DNA of 64,000 bases from Macrosoma leucophasiata (Eukaryota > Arthropoda > Insecta > Lepidoptera > Hedylidae): positions 1,922,001-1,986,000 of the forward strand of contig JAWQUS010000030.1 of the NCBI GenBank assembly GCA_036365455.1, written 5' to 3'. The notes under the pieces were generated by a model. That model saw nothing but the letters and a program-made list of their open reading frames with translations, was not told the DNA's origin and did not search any database. Each line of letters begins with the position of its first letter. Position 1 is the first letter of the stretch. The position numbers and the translations under genes are program-made. Shown here one piece after another: positions 1-10,225 of this stretch.

Positions 1-96
1 ATAGGAGAGTAGGTAGGTAGGTAATATTGCATCCACGCGAAGCCACTAGTACAAAATATAATTATCTAGGTAACTCTTTTTCGTCGCGTTGAATAC

Positions 97-590
97 TGGT
101 AGTGTTCAACGCTATTCCGATCCCATTTAGTAGCTAGTGGATTATGTAATACGATATTACTATTTCCCTTCAATTTCTTCATATTTTCTTACATTTTAAA
201 CCTTCCCTGGACTTCCAAAAATCATTCAAAACTCAAATTAGCCAAATCGGTCCAGCCGTTCTCGAGATTTAGCGAGACTAACAAACAGCAATTGATTTTT
301 ATATATATACTAGCTGTGCCCGCCACTACGTTCACGTGAGAATTCATGATTCTTCAGTATCTACCCGGACGAAGTCGTGGGCGCAGCTAGTTTAAAAGTA
401 GCCTAAGTTACTCCTTATTACATGATCTATCTGCCAGTGAAAGTCCCGTCAAAATCGGTCCAGCCGTTCCCGAGATTAGCGGGAACAAACAGACAGACAG
501 ACAGACAAAAATTTTAAAGAAATGTTAGTGGTAGTGTTCAACGCTATTCCGATCCCATTTAGTACCTAGTAGATTATGTAATACGATATT
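97..590 (+). mobile_element. Composite 'cccgcgacttcgtc'-type repeat between 62-bp direct repeats
   Basis: A 370-bp insert (159-528) lies between two 62-bp direct repeats (97-158 and 529-590) that differ at two bases and have no indels. The insert contains the motif family 'gtgcccgc..actacgttcacgtg' (about 312) and its reverse complement 'ggacgaagtcgtgggcgcag' (about 367-386), followed by 'aaaatcggtccagccgttcc' and a (CAGA)n tract. A nearly complete inverted copy lies at 4054-4545 and another related copy at 11672-12003. This is a non-autonomous lepidopteran repeat; its class (LINE/SINE 3' end or Helitron-like) cannot be settled by eye. Confidence 0.7.
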
Positions 591-879
591 GATGGGTATC
601 AATAAAATTTTACCACCAGTAAAATAACCTATCAGTAAAGTTATATATCAAATAAGAAGTATTGCAAGATCTTGAAAAATATGAACGAATTCAATACGTG
701 AGATCGCGCGTTCACAAGTTCTTTAGCAAATGTGCACTTAGCAATATTTACAAAAGCCATTTCAAGCCACTTTGAACTCGTTTTAACTCAATATCTATTG
801 AACGGTACGTAACCACGTAGATGGTCGAAGTGTTACAATTGTCAACGCCTGTTCTATCGCAGGAACTTGCCGCATTTCA
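591..879. other. No recognised feature
   Basis: AT-rich sequence with short frames only; nothing here matched another part of the window. Confidence 0.5.
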
Positions 880-1085
880 AATACTAGCGGGCCGCCCCGG
901 ACTCGCGCGGGTGCAGTGTGACCTACCCTCTCCTATTCATCTTAGCGTGATGTTTTATAGCCTTGAGCCTTACTCGATAAATGGGCCATCTAAATTTGAA
1001 ATATTTTTTAAATTTAAATCGGACTTGTAATTCTTGAGATAAGCGCGTCCAAGCAAACAAACAAACAAACTCTTCAGGTTTACAG
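880..1085 (+). mobile_element. Lepidopteran RTE/SINE-like 3' end fragment
   Basis: It begins with 'tactagcgggccgccccgga' and runs through 'cgataaatgggccatctaa' to 'gagataagcgcgtccaagc' and a (CAAA)n tail. I recognise this layout from a dispersed lepidopteran 3'-end family. The short open frame at 821-1030 is incidental. Exact family assignment is uncertain. Confidence 0.55.
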
Positions 1086-1095
1086 ATGGCATTAC

Positions 1096-2440
1096 GGCAG
1101 GGGAAGAGACCCGAATATCGGAAGGTTGCCTAATACCGGATACGTCAATATCTACTATACTAAATAACGTCATCTAGCGAAAAGCCCAGTAATTGATAAA
1201 CCGAGACTAGATGGAAGGACTGCAGCAGTGCCATCGATCTCCCGACCAAAATGGCGATACAAACAACCCACGTTTGAATTGTGTCACGGCAAAATTTTTG
1301 TTTGTGGTTTTTAAAGACAACATTTGTACACAGTAAGTGATTAATTCGTTTATATATTCATTGCAATTTCATAGTTGCTATATTTTTCACATAAAAAATA
1401 GGTTTTGTAGACAATCTGAGTCATTTTTGTTTTTAAATTATTTGTTTATTTCTTATGGTAATTTGCCTAATATCGGATACTTGGTGGTGCTTAATATCGG
1501 ATATCTGATATTAGGAATCCCGTTTAGTAAAATAAGTTGAGAGTAATTAATTCATTTTGTTTTACTATTTTCAGTTAAACTGAAAATGGCCAGTAAGCAA
1601 AGAAAAAGGTGGTGCCCACATTCTATGAAAATAACTTAAATAGTGAAGAAAATAGTGTCAATGATGAGGATGTTGAATGCATATTATTATACTGTAATGG
1701 ACCCAACTCCAGTGACATAAATGGAGCAAAATGGATAAGATGCATAGCTTGCTACAAGTGGTGTCACGAATTATGCGCTGGTGTAAATAATATAAGTAAT
1801 ATAATTGATTTTGTTTGTGATATTTGTATCCAAGGGTAATTAAAGGCTGATGACTTAGAGAAGACTGAATTAAAAAGTAATAATTACCTGTTGATTTATA
1901 TTTTAATTCTAATTAAAAAGAAAAAGTTCAAAAAACTCTATGTTGCAATGTTAAGTGTTAATTTTTGATTCTACGATATTATAATTCTATTTTATAATAT
2001 TTTATTATATAATAAATTAAAACCTAAATTTTAATACCTTAGCTGACGAATATAATATTTTTAGCCATCGATATTGAATTGTTAAGGTTCTTTTGATATG
2101 TAACATTTATATTTTTTTATTATTTTAAGAGATATAAGCAATAAAATTGTTTTAAAATATGTGAATTTGTGTTAATTTACTGTGTTAGGAAGAGTACCTA
2201 ATACCGGATATCCGATTATGAGATATAATCGCATATCCGATATTAGGAGCCTACTTAGTTGAGACTTGAATTTCTGACAAAATTAAATAATATTATTTTC
2301 TGTATAATCTCAAACTGCTATTGTATAATTCCTTTCATATTCATATAGCATATAAAACAAGGATTACATATATATTTTTTTTATAAATGTACAGTCTTAT
2401 CCGTATCCGATATTCGGGTTTTTCCCCTAGTAATAAATGT
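1096..2440 (+). mobile_element. Deletion derivative of a pogo-like DDE DNA transposon
   Basis: The two ends match in inverted orientation: 'aggggaagagacccgaatat' at about 1097 and, read on the minus strand, 'aggggaaaaacccgaatatc' near 2436. Several short copies of a 'cctaataccggatatc' motif lie near both ends (about 1130, 1465-1515, 2200-2250). The interior carries a start codon with a basic peptide (1586) and, in another frame, a cysteine/histidine-rich C-terminal finger (1609-1839), but no DDE core. I infer an internally deleted transposon. Flanking TA duplication is not clear. Confidence 0.55.
1609..1839 (+). pseudogene. PHD-like zinc finger, C-terminal remnant of a transposase
   Basis: This 76-codon open frame has no ATG at its start. 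It shows an acidic stretch (EENSVNDEDVE), then a C-x-C-type pair around 'LYCNGP', the pattern W-I-R-C-x-x-C-x-x-W-C-H-x-x-C, and a closing C-D-x-C near the end. The spacing resembles the PHD-like finger found at the C terminus of many insect pogo/tigger-type transposases. The DDE catalytic core that normally precedes it is absent. A separate start at 1586 in another frame encodes a short basic peptide that could be the transposase N terminus. A host PHD protein exon is a less likely alternative, because the terminal inverted repeats surround it. Confidence 0.55.
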
Positions 2441-2519
2441 TATATTTTGGATAAACGAAGAGTTTCCCGACTAAACCTAAAATTATTTACCACTCCTGAG
2501 GCCTAAAGCAGAAATTGCA

Positions 2520-2660
2520 GGACCGTACATTACGATGTGAGCGGACCATCATAGTGATAAACCACAGATCAGTGATCTGTGTGATAAACACTACGATTCA
2601 GCGGCATGTAAAAATAGGTAATGAGGGGGTGACACCCTCAAGCTACGTCTTTCGAAATCT
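2520..2660 (-). mobile_element. SINE-D family, diverged 5' part
   Basis: On the minus strand this matches the 5' half of the commonest repeat in the window (see 41727-42026): 'attaccta', 'gccgctgaatcgtagtgttt', and the gapped 'ccggt' region. It is old and carries many substitutions. Confidence 0.5.
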
Positions 2661-2699
2661 ACCACAAGTTAAAGATATGTAATGTCTACTTTAGATTCG

Positions 2700-3060
2700 C
2701 AGCCTATTTAGATGCTCATTTCGATGCATAGAGCAACGCGGCCCACCGGTCGCGGCGGACCGGAGGGGAGTAGCCATATCGTGTATTACTGATGCAAAAC
2801 AGTCTGTCATTTTTTGCGGGGGGAAATGCGTGCAACACTCACGCACACTATAAAAATCGTCTATTACTACGAAACTCACACCTTGACGTTAACAAAATAC
2901 AGAAACAATTTCACGCACACATTTAAACATCTAGGCGACAGGTATAGGCCCATTTGGGCTTGTACCTTGACAGAGGGGAAAGCCTGCGTATGGCTACTCC
3001 CCTCCGGTGTTGCTCTATGTTTCGATGTTAATGAAATAATTGAAATAAGCATCTAAATAT
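2700..3060. mobile_element. Foldback (MITE-like) element with long inverted ends
   Basis: The left arm 2703-2780 (starting 'tatttagatgctcatttcg' and ending 'ggaggggagtagccata') is the reverse complement, with indels, of the right arm 2985-3058. The interior ('aaactcacaccttgacgtta', 'ttcacgcacacatttaaac') recurs at 36680-36900 and 42690-42950, and one arm recurs at 36120-36190. Non-autonomous DNA element of unassigned superfamily. Confidence 0.6.
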
Positions 3061-3440
3061 AGATGACATTTAAAATCTGTTACAATTGGCATCAAAGTGA
3101 TTTGGAACCATACGTACGACTTAACGACGTAATCTTCGCTTAATGTGATTAACATAAATTATTACCTGTTTAGTCTACGGCTTAATTCAAAGTACGGGTG
3201 AGAGCAATTTGTACATTAAATTATATGACGACGATAAACTATATTTTAAGTGAATCCGATTCAACGTGTACAGTTGTACATTTTAATTTGCTAACTTTTA
3301 ACAATTATTCATACCTTTTGGAATATTATTAATCATAACAAATTTTACTATAGGTAGCATGTAACCCCGACAATGCAAAAGTTTCCTTGTAGACCAATTC
3401 GAAACAAAACGCTTGATTTGATTTGAACTACTTACTACTT
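3061..3440. other. No recognised feature
   Basis: AT-rich; no repeat, tRNA or protein signature seen. Confidence 0.5.
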
Positions 3441-3443
3441 TTT

Positions 3444-3915
3444 AGGGTTCCGTAGTAAACAAGGAACCCTTATAGTTTCGCCATGTCTGTCTGTCCGTCC
3501 GCGGTTCAGCGTAAAAACTATTGTACTAGAGACTTGAAACTTGGCACAAGTACCTACACGTCCTACACCTTAATCACGCCGAATAAGTGGTAGAAAAAAA
3601 CATGAATAAAAAATGATATAGACGATACTAATTATGTTTGCACACCCCTAACATTTTTGAAAGACCTATCCAACAATATCCTCCACTAAAAGGAATACGA
3701 AAAAAAATATCTGAGCGATACAGACATGTATGGGAGGTACCCTAAATAAAAAATCTCATGTTTTTATTCTACCACTTTGTCGGCGTGATCAAGGTGTATA
3801 TTTGTGCCAAATTTCAAGTCTTAAGTACCAATAGCTTTTGTTCTAAACCGAAAACGGATAGAGAGACAGACGGACATGGCAAAACTATAAGGTTTCCTTT
3901 TTTACTACGGAATCC
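3444..3915. mobile_element. Foldback copy of the 'agggttccgtagt' repeat
   Basis: A plus-strand copy (3444-3600, 'gggttccgtagtaaacaagg', then 'gtctgtctgtccgtccgcgg') is followed by an inverted copy (3764-3912) of the same stretch. Both run out to 'accactt(t/a)..cggcgtga', so the pair could form a stem of about 150 bp. The longer single-orientation member is at 49833-50457. Non-coding dispersed lepidopteran repeat of unknown class. Confidence 0.65.
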
Positions 3916-4053
3916 TAAAACGGGGTTGGTAAGGCATCTGCATTGGATCTACGATTTTTGTACAGATGCAGTATCAACTTACTGTTAATGTAATCTATAC
4001 CTCACTATTTAGGGCAGGTTTAGTACCTAAGTAATACTTTAAATAATCTTATC

Positions 4054-4545
4054 TATACAAACAAATAAAATTGGAGTGTCTGTTTGTAATATAAAAATAA
4101 CCGCTTTTTACTAAATGCTTATGTTAGATACATATGCATTTAGTAAACGGTACGTATACCAAAAAAACATTTTTTTAAATTTTTGTCTGTCTGTCTGTCT
4201 GTTTGTTCCCGCTAATCTCGGGAACGGCTGGACCGATTTTGACGAGACTTTCACTGGCAGATAGATCATGTAATAAGGAGTAACTTAGGCTACTTTTAAA
4301 CTAGCTGCGCCCACGACTTCGTCTGGGTAGATACTGAAGAATCATGAATTCTCACGCGAACGTAGTCGCGGGCACAGCTAGTATATATATAAAAATCAAT
4401 TGCTGTTTGTTTGTCTCGCTAAATCTCGAGAACGGCTGGACCGAGTTGGCTAATTTGGGTTTTGAATGATTTTTGGAAGTCCAGGGAAGGTTTAAAAGGT
4501 AAGAAAATATGAAGAAATTGAAGGGAAATAGTAAAAACTACAATT
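4054..4545 (-). mobile_element. 'cccgcgacttcgtc'-type composite repeat, inverted copy
   Basis: Reverse-complement relative of 159-528 that also carries the far end seen at 11880-12003 ('aaataaaattggagtgtctg'). It contains the paired motifs 'ctagctgcgcccacgacttc' and 'gtagtcgcgggcacagctag', which are themselves inverted. This is the longest copy in the window. Confidence 0.65.
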
Positions 4546-5044
4546 TTATTTTTCCATACAAATAGACCGTATCTATCAAACCCTTGACACATTATTTTAT
4601 TCTCAAGCAATACGAAGATTGCCGAGTCAGCTAGTCATTTATATTTAGGTATTTCTGATTCTAATTCGTAAGTTCAGAATAAACAACCAAATGAACATAT
4701 TTGAATTGTCTGAGCTCATCTCACAGGTAACGGAGCATTCCTCAAATGAACAGCTGCGACGGTAAAACATTTCGCTTGGAAGTCTGACGAATGTGGAGGT
4801 TCGAGTTTCAAGATATGTGAAAAGCGAAGGAAATGTGTTTTGGAAAGATACAAGTACATACTTAAGCGTTCCGTTGAATAAATAAGGGTTTTGGATGAGT
4901 CGCAAATATTTCAGCTGCTATTTGTGTGTATACTATAAAAAGCTGGAAAAGTGTACGTTGCCGTCGATTTCGTAAATGAATTACAAAGACTATTATTACT
5001 ATGCTCTCTGACTCGATTACTGTTGCAGCTGTTCCTCTAATAAG
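4546..5044. other. No recognised feature
   Basis: No repeat partner or coding signature was seen in this stretch. Confidence 0.45.
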
Positions 5045-5322
5045 TTTAACTTCACGCCTGCAATCCACGAATGGGTTAGCACAGGTAAATGCATACGAGC
5101 ATATGTGCAAACACCCATGATTAGCCGGTTACGTTTTGGCCCATGTAACAAGGGGTGAGCCTGTTGACATCTTCACGCATTTTACCAATCGCTGGGGTAC
5201 TGAGAAACTTTAAAAATCTAAATAGAACCAGAGATAAAGGATTTTATACCGTTATCTCTGATAGTGGACCCGGGAATCTTACTCAGGACCCAGTAGTAGT
5301 GGCCTGCTACAACTAGGCTACT
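5045..5322 (-). mobile_element. SINE-E, tRNA-derived, diverged copy
   Basis: Minus-strand SINE-E (reference copy 11104-11418). The tail 'aacttcacgcctgcaat' is at the left and the tRNA-like head at the right, ending 'gcctgctacaactaggctac'. Box B is damaged. Confidence 0.65.
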
Positions 5323-5332
5323 TATAATTTGG

Positions 5333-5528
5333 AAATTGTGGAACGAACTTCCCTCTGAGGTGTTCCCTAGGTGCTACAATATGGGGTTCTTCAAAAATGG
5401 CGTCAAAAGAGTCCTTCAGGGCTGGCAGCGCTTTGGCGACGCCCTGGTGTTGCAAATGTTCATAGGCGACGGTTACTACTTTCCATCAGGTGGCCCTTCT
5501 GCTTGTCTGTCAATCCTTAGACATAAAA
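5333..5528 (+). mobile_element. 5'-truncated 3' end of the jockey/CR1-type LINE
   Basis: Matches the last 40 or so codons and 3' UTR of the intact LINE at 29263-33026 (starting 'ttgtggaacgaacttccctc') with a short A tail. The peptide WNELPSEVF..CYNMGFFKNG is preserved. Non-functional fragment. Confidence 0.85.
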
Positions 5529-5799
5529 AAAAGTCGAGTGTCGAGGTAAATACTTCGATTAAAATAGTACGCGATTAAGTCCCGTTTACAATATAAAAAT
5601 ATGAATACAAATCGTGAAAGTTTAAAACAATTAATAAAAAAAATAAATTAGAAAACAAATATAAAATTCACCCTCAGTATAAGTATCTATTAGCGTTAGA
5701 AATCAGAGTACGCGTCACGGTTGCTATGGAGGCAGGGTAAAAACAGTTTTCAAGTTAAAGGGAAATTTGTGGTTCGATACGCCCCAACAATGTTGCAAG

Positions 5800-6218
5800 T
5801 GGCAAGCAAGCCTGTTGACATCGCGCATCTTACCAATCGCCAAGATACTGGTATAGTATATATATGACCGTAGTCCAGCTGTGTGAGATGACCGTTTGAT
5901 TCGAAGGGTCGCGGGTTTCTATCCCCGCACCGGGACAAATGTTTGTATGGCCTACAGATATTTGTTTCGGGTCTGGGTGTTTGTGTATGTGTTGTATGTG
6001 TACAACGGCACCCACGACACAGGTTTATACCTACTGTGGGGCTGTGAGTGTAAGCGTACTTTCTTTTTTTTTTTTACAGTTCCAAAAAAAATTAAAATTT
6101 GAATAGCACCAGAGATAAAAGATTTTCATTGTTATCTCTGATAGCCCTCTACTCGGGAATTGAATGAAAAAACCCAGGGCCCCAGTGTAGTACGATTAGT
6201 AGTTGCCACTGAGGCAGT
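5800..6218 (-). mobile_element. SINE-E interrupted by SINE-F
   Basis: SINE-E pieces at 5800-5850 ('agcctgttgacatcg') and 6080-6218 ('agcaccagagataaaag' to 'gccactgaggcagtt') flank a SINE-F, so SINE-F inserted into an older SINE-E. Confidence 0.6.
5872..6073 (+). mobile_element. SINE-F, tRNA-derived
   Basis: The head resembles a tRNA gene: 'gtccagctgtgtgag' (D-arm region), 'gaccgtttgattcgaagggt' (anticodon arm) and 'gcgggtttctatccccgc' (T arm, with one extra base). The body 'gtttgtgtatgtgttgtatg' and tail 'gtggggctgtgagtgtaagc' follow, then a T-rich end. Other copies are at 6871-7101, 8232-8445, 27846-27945, 28575-28690, with remnants at 21495-21548 and 57000-57062. Confidence 0.7.
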
Positions 6219-6269
6219 TATAATATCAAATAGGGTTATCAACTACCAAATTAGGTTATAAACTACCAA

Positions 6270-6445
6270 TCCCTACTAATATTATACATGCGAAAGTAAC
6301 TGTCTGTCTTTTCACGTCCAAACGACTGAACCGCTTTTAATGAAATTTGTTACAGAGATAGAGCTGACTTTGAGAAAAACATAGGCTACTTAGTTATTTA
6401 GAAACGATATCCACGCGGGCGAAGCCGCGGGCAACAGCTAGTGAG
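6270..6445 (-). mobile_element. 'cccgcggcttcgcccgcgtg'-type repeat
   Basis: Minus-strand copy running from 'attatacatgcgaaagtaac' through 'ctgtctgtc' to 'cgggcgaagccgcgggcaac' and 'agctagt'. Related copies are at 23945-24130 and 25345-25760. Confidence 0.65.
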
Positions 6446-6764
6446 GTTATAAATTAGAAAAAAAAAAGAGATCAGAGTATCTATTAGCGTTAGGTATCAG
6501 AATACGCGTCACGGTTGCTATGGAGGCAGGGTAAAAACAGTTGTCAAGGTAAAGGGAAATTAGTGGTTCGATACGCGCCAACAATGCGTGTCACCGATTT
6601 GGTGCCGTTTTTACCCTGTTTGACACGATTGTTCACCCTACTTTGACCTATTTACAAGTATTTTGAACGGTTCAGTTAAAAAATGGCTTTTAGAGTGGAA
6701 AGTTATTTTGCCTTTTCAACTTCATTTTCCGCCGGAACACAAGCTTTTAGGCGTAGCTAATTTA

Positions 6765-7288
6765 ACTTCACTCCACTGGTGGTTGAGTTCCAGTGAAGTA
6801 GCCCGAGGGCGAAGGCCACTGCATTACCTGGTCCACCTAATCTATCTGCTACCAAATGGTAGTGTTCAGTTTTTTTTTTAATACGCTTACACTCACAGCC
6901 CCGCAGCAGGTATAAACCTGTGTCGTGGGTGCCGTTGTACACATACAACACATACACAAACACCCAGATCCGAAACAAATATCTGTAGGCCATATGAATA
7001 TTTGTCCCGGTGCGGGGATCGAACCCGCTACCCTTCGAATCAAACCGTGACCGAAAGGTGACCGTTTGATTCCCGCTGGACTCACCAGGTCGTCAAAGGT
7101 CGTTCAGTACTATCGTGTTCCGGTTAGATGGTAATGTATGGCTCTGTAATAACTGTCACAGACATAACCACTAAGGTCTCAGGTAGCAACGCATTTGCAT
7201 GACCTCTGGTCTTTGTGTTGGTGTCTATGGGCTGTAGTTATCACTTAACATCAATGTGAACTGCATGCTTTGCCACCTTTATTATATA
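6765..7288 (+). mobile_element. SINE-D split by a SINE-F insertion
   Basis: The SINE-D 5' part (6765-6870, 'gctaccaaatggtagtgttc') resumes after the insertion at 7102 ('cagtactatcgtgttccggt') and ends near 7288 ('tcacttaacatcaatgtgaa', then an A-rich end). The inserted SINE-F is flanked by 'gttcagt' on both sides (6864-6870 and 7102-7108). Confidence 0.7.
6871..7101 (-). mobile_element. SINE-F inserted in SINE-D
   Basis: Minus-strand SINE-F with its T-rich end at the left and its tRNA-like head (box B 'gggttcgatccccgc') at about 7010-7030. Flanked by the 7-bp duplication 'gttcagt'. Confidence 0.7.
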
Positions 7289-7624
7289 AAAGAAATATAT
7301 ATGTTGGAGATGATCGATTTACACGGGAATACGACGTCACATATTTTATTAGAATGTGAACATCGTACAACATGGTTCATAGACTAATAGACACATGGTT
7401 AATAGACGACAGATCAGTCAGTAGTGCGTGTGATCACCTGTAAGAATAGTCTCTCTTGGAACAGTGCCTGCGCCTTACGTGCGCACTGACTAATAGAAAT
7501 ATGTCGAACGACGATGCTGACCATTTAGATGGCAATCCATTTGAAGCCCCAAATATATATACGTAAGCAGTTGCGGTTTCATTCACGACTGAACGTCCCT
7601 GCTATATTTCCTACCCTAACAGTT
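7289..7624. other. No recognised feature
   Basis: Some frames resemble a LINE C-terminal peptide ('HILLECEH' near 7335-7360), but this is too short to call. Confidence 0.4.
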
Positions 7625-7850
7625 CCTTAAGTCTGTGGTGAACCAAAGTCTTGCAAATTTCATGCGTTTCTAAACAAAGCCTACCCTAATTGTAACCATT
7701 TAATGGAAAACCTCACCAGTGGTAACTGAAATGTTGGGATAATTAAATGTGACAGCTCGTGACAGCGGGGTAACCCCGACTGTGAAATTCACCTTGTGAA
7801 ATTTATTGTTGACCCCCAATATTCGCGTGACTATGAAGAACGTGGAATAT
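7625..7850 (+). repeat. Unnamed repeat K, copy 1
   Basis: Shares with 8716-8850, 10085-10225 and 10800-11080 the core 'gaaatgttgggataattaaa', 'gtgacagctcgtgacagcgg', 'gcgaaattc' and 'tttattgttgaccc'. No tRNA head, terminal repeat or protein was found. Confidence 0.6.
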
Positions 7851-7874
7851 TTATTATTTTGGTCCTGCAATAAT

Positions 7875-8220
7875 AATGGAAACCCATTATACGTCCCACT
7901 GCTGGGTACGAGTCTCTCCCCTTTTTGGGGGGAGGCCTGGAGCTTACTCCACCACGCTGCTCCAATGCGGATTGGTGGAGGTGCTGGGGTTAGTGGCCAA
8001 CCCGCTGTCGGATGTTTTCGAACCGCTCATAAGGCCTCCGACAAGGTTTAACGACTGCTATCTATCGATAGCAACCGGGACCGGGCTTAACGTGCCCTCT
8101 GAAGCACGGAAACGCGCATTTAATTTGCCACTAGCGGTCACCACCCGACCGCGCCCGTAGTGCTTAACCGAGTAGATCGTTTACGATCTTCGCCAGCCGC
8201 CGGGCCATGCGCGCTTCCTG
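7875..8220 (+). mobile_element. Repeat Z (SINE or LINE 3'-UTR type)
   Basis: Starts 'acccattatacgtcccactg' 'ctgggtacgagtctctcccc' and continues to 'cggtcaccacccgaccgcgc' and 'catgcgcgcttcctggt'. The 3' half recurs at 52995-53215 and the 5' part, inverted, at 60190-60310. I recognise the 'cccattatacgtcccactgc' opening from widespread lepidopteran repeats. Confidence 0.6.
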
Positions 8221-8231
8221 GTCCTGCAATA

Positions 8232-8445
8232 GATTAAAATAAAAATAAGCTTACACTCACAGCCCACACTAGGTATAAACCTGTGTCCTGGGTTCCGTTG
8301 TACACATACAACACATACACAAACACCCAAACCCGAAACAAATATCTGTAGGCCATACAAATATTTGTCCCGGTGCGGGGATCGAACCCGTGATCCTCGG
8401 TTCAAACGGTTGACACACACCGTTGGACCAACGGGCTTGTCGATC
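8232..8445 (-). mobile_element. SINE-F
   Basis: Minus strand, from 'cttacactcacagcccacac' to a tRNA-like head with box B 'gggttcgatccccgc' (about 8375-8391). Confidence 0.7.
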
Positions 8446-8592
8446 TAATAACTACAAAACAATTAAGGTTTCAGGGCTGGCGACACATTTTGACTTCTGG
8501 TATTTGTGATGGTGTCCATAGGCTGCAGTCATCACTTAACATCAATGTGAACTATATGCTTGTTTGCCTCCTTCATTACATAAAAAAAAAAC
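8446..8592 (+). mobile_element. SINE-D 3' part
   Basis: Ends 'gtcatcacttaacatcaatg' 'tgaactatatgcttgtttgc' followed by an A-rich tail. Confidence 0.65.
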
Positions 8593-8715
8593 TACTAGGT
8601 GAACTTCTACTTCTCTAAAATTATGAAATCTGAATGGAAAATACATGTTATTTCACTATTCGTAGCAATGGACACTATCATACACCGAATTTTTTGATGA
8701 GATTTTTTGGTCAAT

Positions 8716-8850
8716 AAAGTGGTCTTATAATGAAATGTGGCAGCTCGTGACAGCGGGGAAACTCCACACTGCGAAATTCTCACTAAGAAATTTATGGTTG
8801 ACCCATAAAATCCGCGTGACTATGCAGAACTTGGAATATTTATTGTTCGC
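8716..8850 (+). repeat. Unnamed repeat K, copy 2
   Basis: Core 'gcagctcgtgacagcgggg' followed by 'cactgcgaaattctcac' and 'aaatttatggttgacccat'. Confidence 0.55.
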
Positions 8851-9255
8851 GCTCATACTTTGCGTCCTTGAACCGGTTGTTCGCATGAGTTGGTAGGCAT
8901 CGGCTTGGTCAATCGCAGCGACGACACTATGACGTAGTGGTGACACTTTACAATTGCTTTGGTTCGCTTGTTTTGTTCCGACCCCTTTCCTTCCTCGAAT
9001 CATGTTATAGAATGAATAGACATTTTATGATGTTGAACGCAGCAGATCTTTTATTTCGTATTTTTCGCATATAATTAATTATCCCAAATCGTAACGACAA
9101 CCGCGTATCGTCAACTTCACGCAAACCCACACACAAACACACCACACACACACATTTTCGAAATGAGTTACAATATCTAACAAAAAATATTGCATACCTT
9201 AAGAAGGAGACTTTGGTAACAGACTTGTAACTATTATTCACCACTCCCAACGTAG
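8851..9255. other. No recognised feature
   Basis: Moderately GC-rich near 8870-9000; a CA-rich simple stretch at 9118-9153. No coding family recognised. Confidence 0.4.
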
Positions 9256-9780
9256 GAAGTGCAATTCGGGGGTCACATTGAGTGTAGGACCAAGTTGGCA
9301 TCCAAAAAACTAGGGGTGGCTTAACAAAGCGAGGCAGTATTTCACATCGGGGCAGCTACTACAGCTTTATAAGGCCCAAGTGCGGCCTCATCTGGAATAT
9401 TGCTCTCATTTGTGGGCGGCCCCCAAATACCACTTGACTCCCTACAAAAACGCGCCGTTCGTATTGTTAACGATCCAGGACTTACTGACAGGCTCGAACA
9501 TCTGAGCCTGCGCAGAGACAGAGAGACAGAGAGTCTGTGCGTGTTGTACCGTCTCTACAATGGTGAGTGCTCTGCTAAACTGTTTGACATGGTGCCACCG
9601 TCTCTTTTCCTACACCGTATTACCCGCCGAAGAGAGAAATTCCACCTTCACCGACTACACACCTGGCAGTGCTCAACAGTGCGGTTTTCACGTTCGTTCC
9701 TGTCCAGAACGTGTAAATTGTGGAACGAGCTTCAATATGGGGTTCTTCAAAAATGGCGTCAAAAGAGAGAACATTTTCAC
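9256..9780 (+). mobile_element. Broken 3' fragment of the jockey/CR1-type LINE
   Basis: Aligns by eye with 32350-32885 of the intact LINE ('gaagtgcaattcggg' to 'ttcaaaaatggcgtcaaaag'). It carries an extra G near 9314, a small deletion near 9420, duplication of 'gagaca' near 9525 and loss of the LPSEVF segment near 9730, so its frame is broken repeatedly. Confidence 0.8.
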
Positions 9781-9841
9781 TGATATTACCCGATTATAGA
9801 CCTTCAGAATTTTTTAGATAAAATATGGTTCATAAACGATA

Positions 9842-9872
9842 TATAGAAGAAAGAAGAAGAAGAAGAAGAAAA
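9842..9872 (+). repeat. (GAA)n microsatellite
   Basis: Run of AGAAGA triplets, possibly the tail of the adjacent unassigned 3'-end-like sequence ('aacatttattcggcgcaggg'). Confidence 0.7.
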
Positions 9873-10084
9873 ACATTTATTCGGCGCAGGGCCCAAGACA
9901 CAACATAACATTGTTTAAATGTGTATAATGTCCCCATCTTCTGATACAAGTTGATCAAAAAACCGTAAAAAGCGAGTTGTGGGATGACTAAATATTCCCC
10001 TAGTATTTCATGCCGAAACGCTTCTCTAAATCTACCGTATAATTTTCTTGCTTCTCCAAAGAGAACTCAGCTCCATATGTAACC
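9873..10084. other. Possible LINE 3' UTR, unassigned
   Basis: Begins 'catttattcggcgcagggcc' beside a GAA tail, as in minus-strand LINE 3' ends, but no coding part was seen. Confidence 0.3.
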
Positions 10085-10225
10085 ATATTTAATTAGGAAC
10101 CAGAACAGTAGAAACTGAAATGTTGGGATAATGAAATGTGACAGCTCGTGACGGCGAAGCAACTCCAACACTGCGAAATTTACATTACATAATGTATTGT
10201 CGACCCCTAATAGTCCGTTCAAATT
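10085..10225 (+). repeat. Unnamed repeat K, copy 3
   Basis: Core 'tgaaatgttgggataatgaa' 'atgtgacagctcgtgacggc' and 'ctgcgaaattta'. Confidence 0.55.

Larger units (their letters stand above)
5683..6586. repeat. Pair of 110-bp direct repeats flanking a SINE cluster
   Basis: 5683-5792 and 6477-6586 are the same length (110 bp, no indels) with about seven substitutions ('acgcgtcacggttgctatgg' in both). The 684 bp between them are two SINEs and a 'cccgcgg' repeat. Confidence 0.7.

Noticed and set aside
6663..6881. Open frame 'MNGSVKKWLLEWKV...'
   Set aside because: It runs into SINE-D and SINE-F sequence and has no recognised domain.
7300..7480. LINE reverse transcriptase tail ('HILLECEH')
   Set aside because: Too short, and the flanking codons do not continue any recognised domain.
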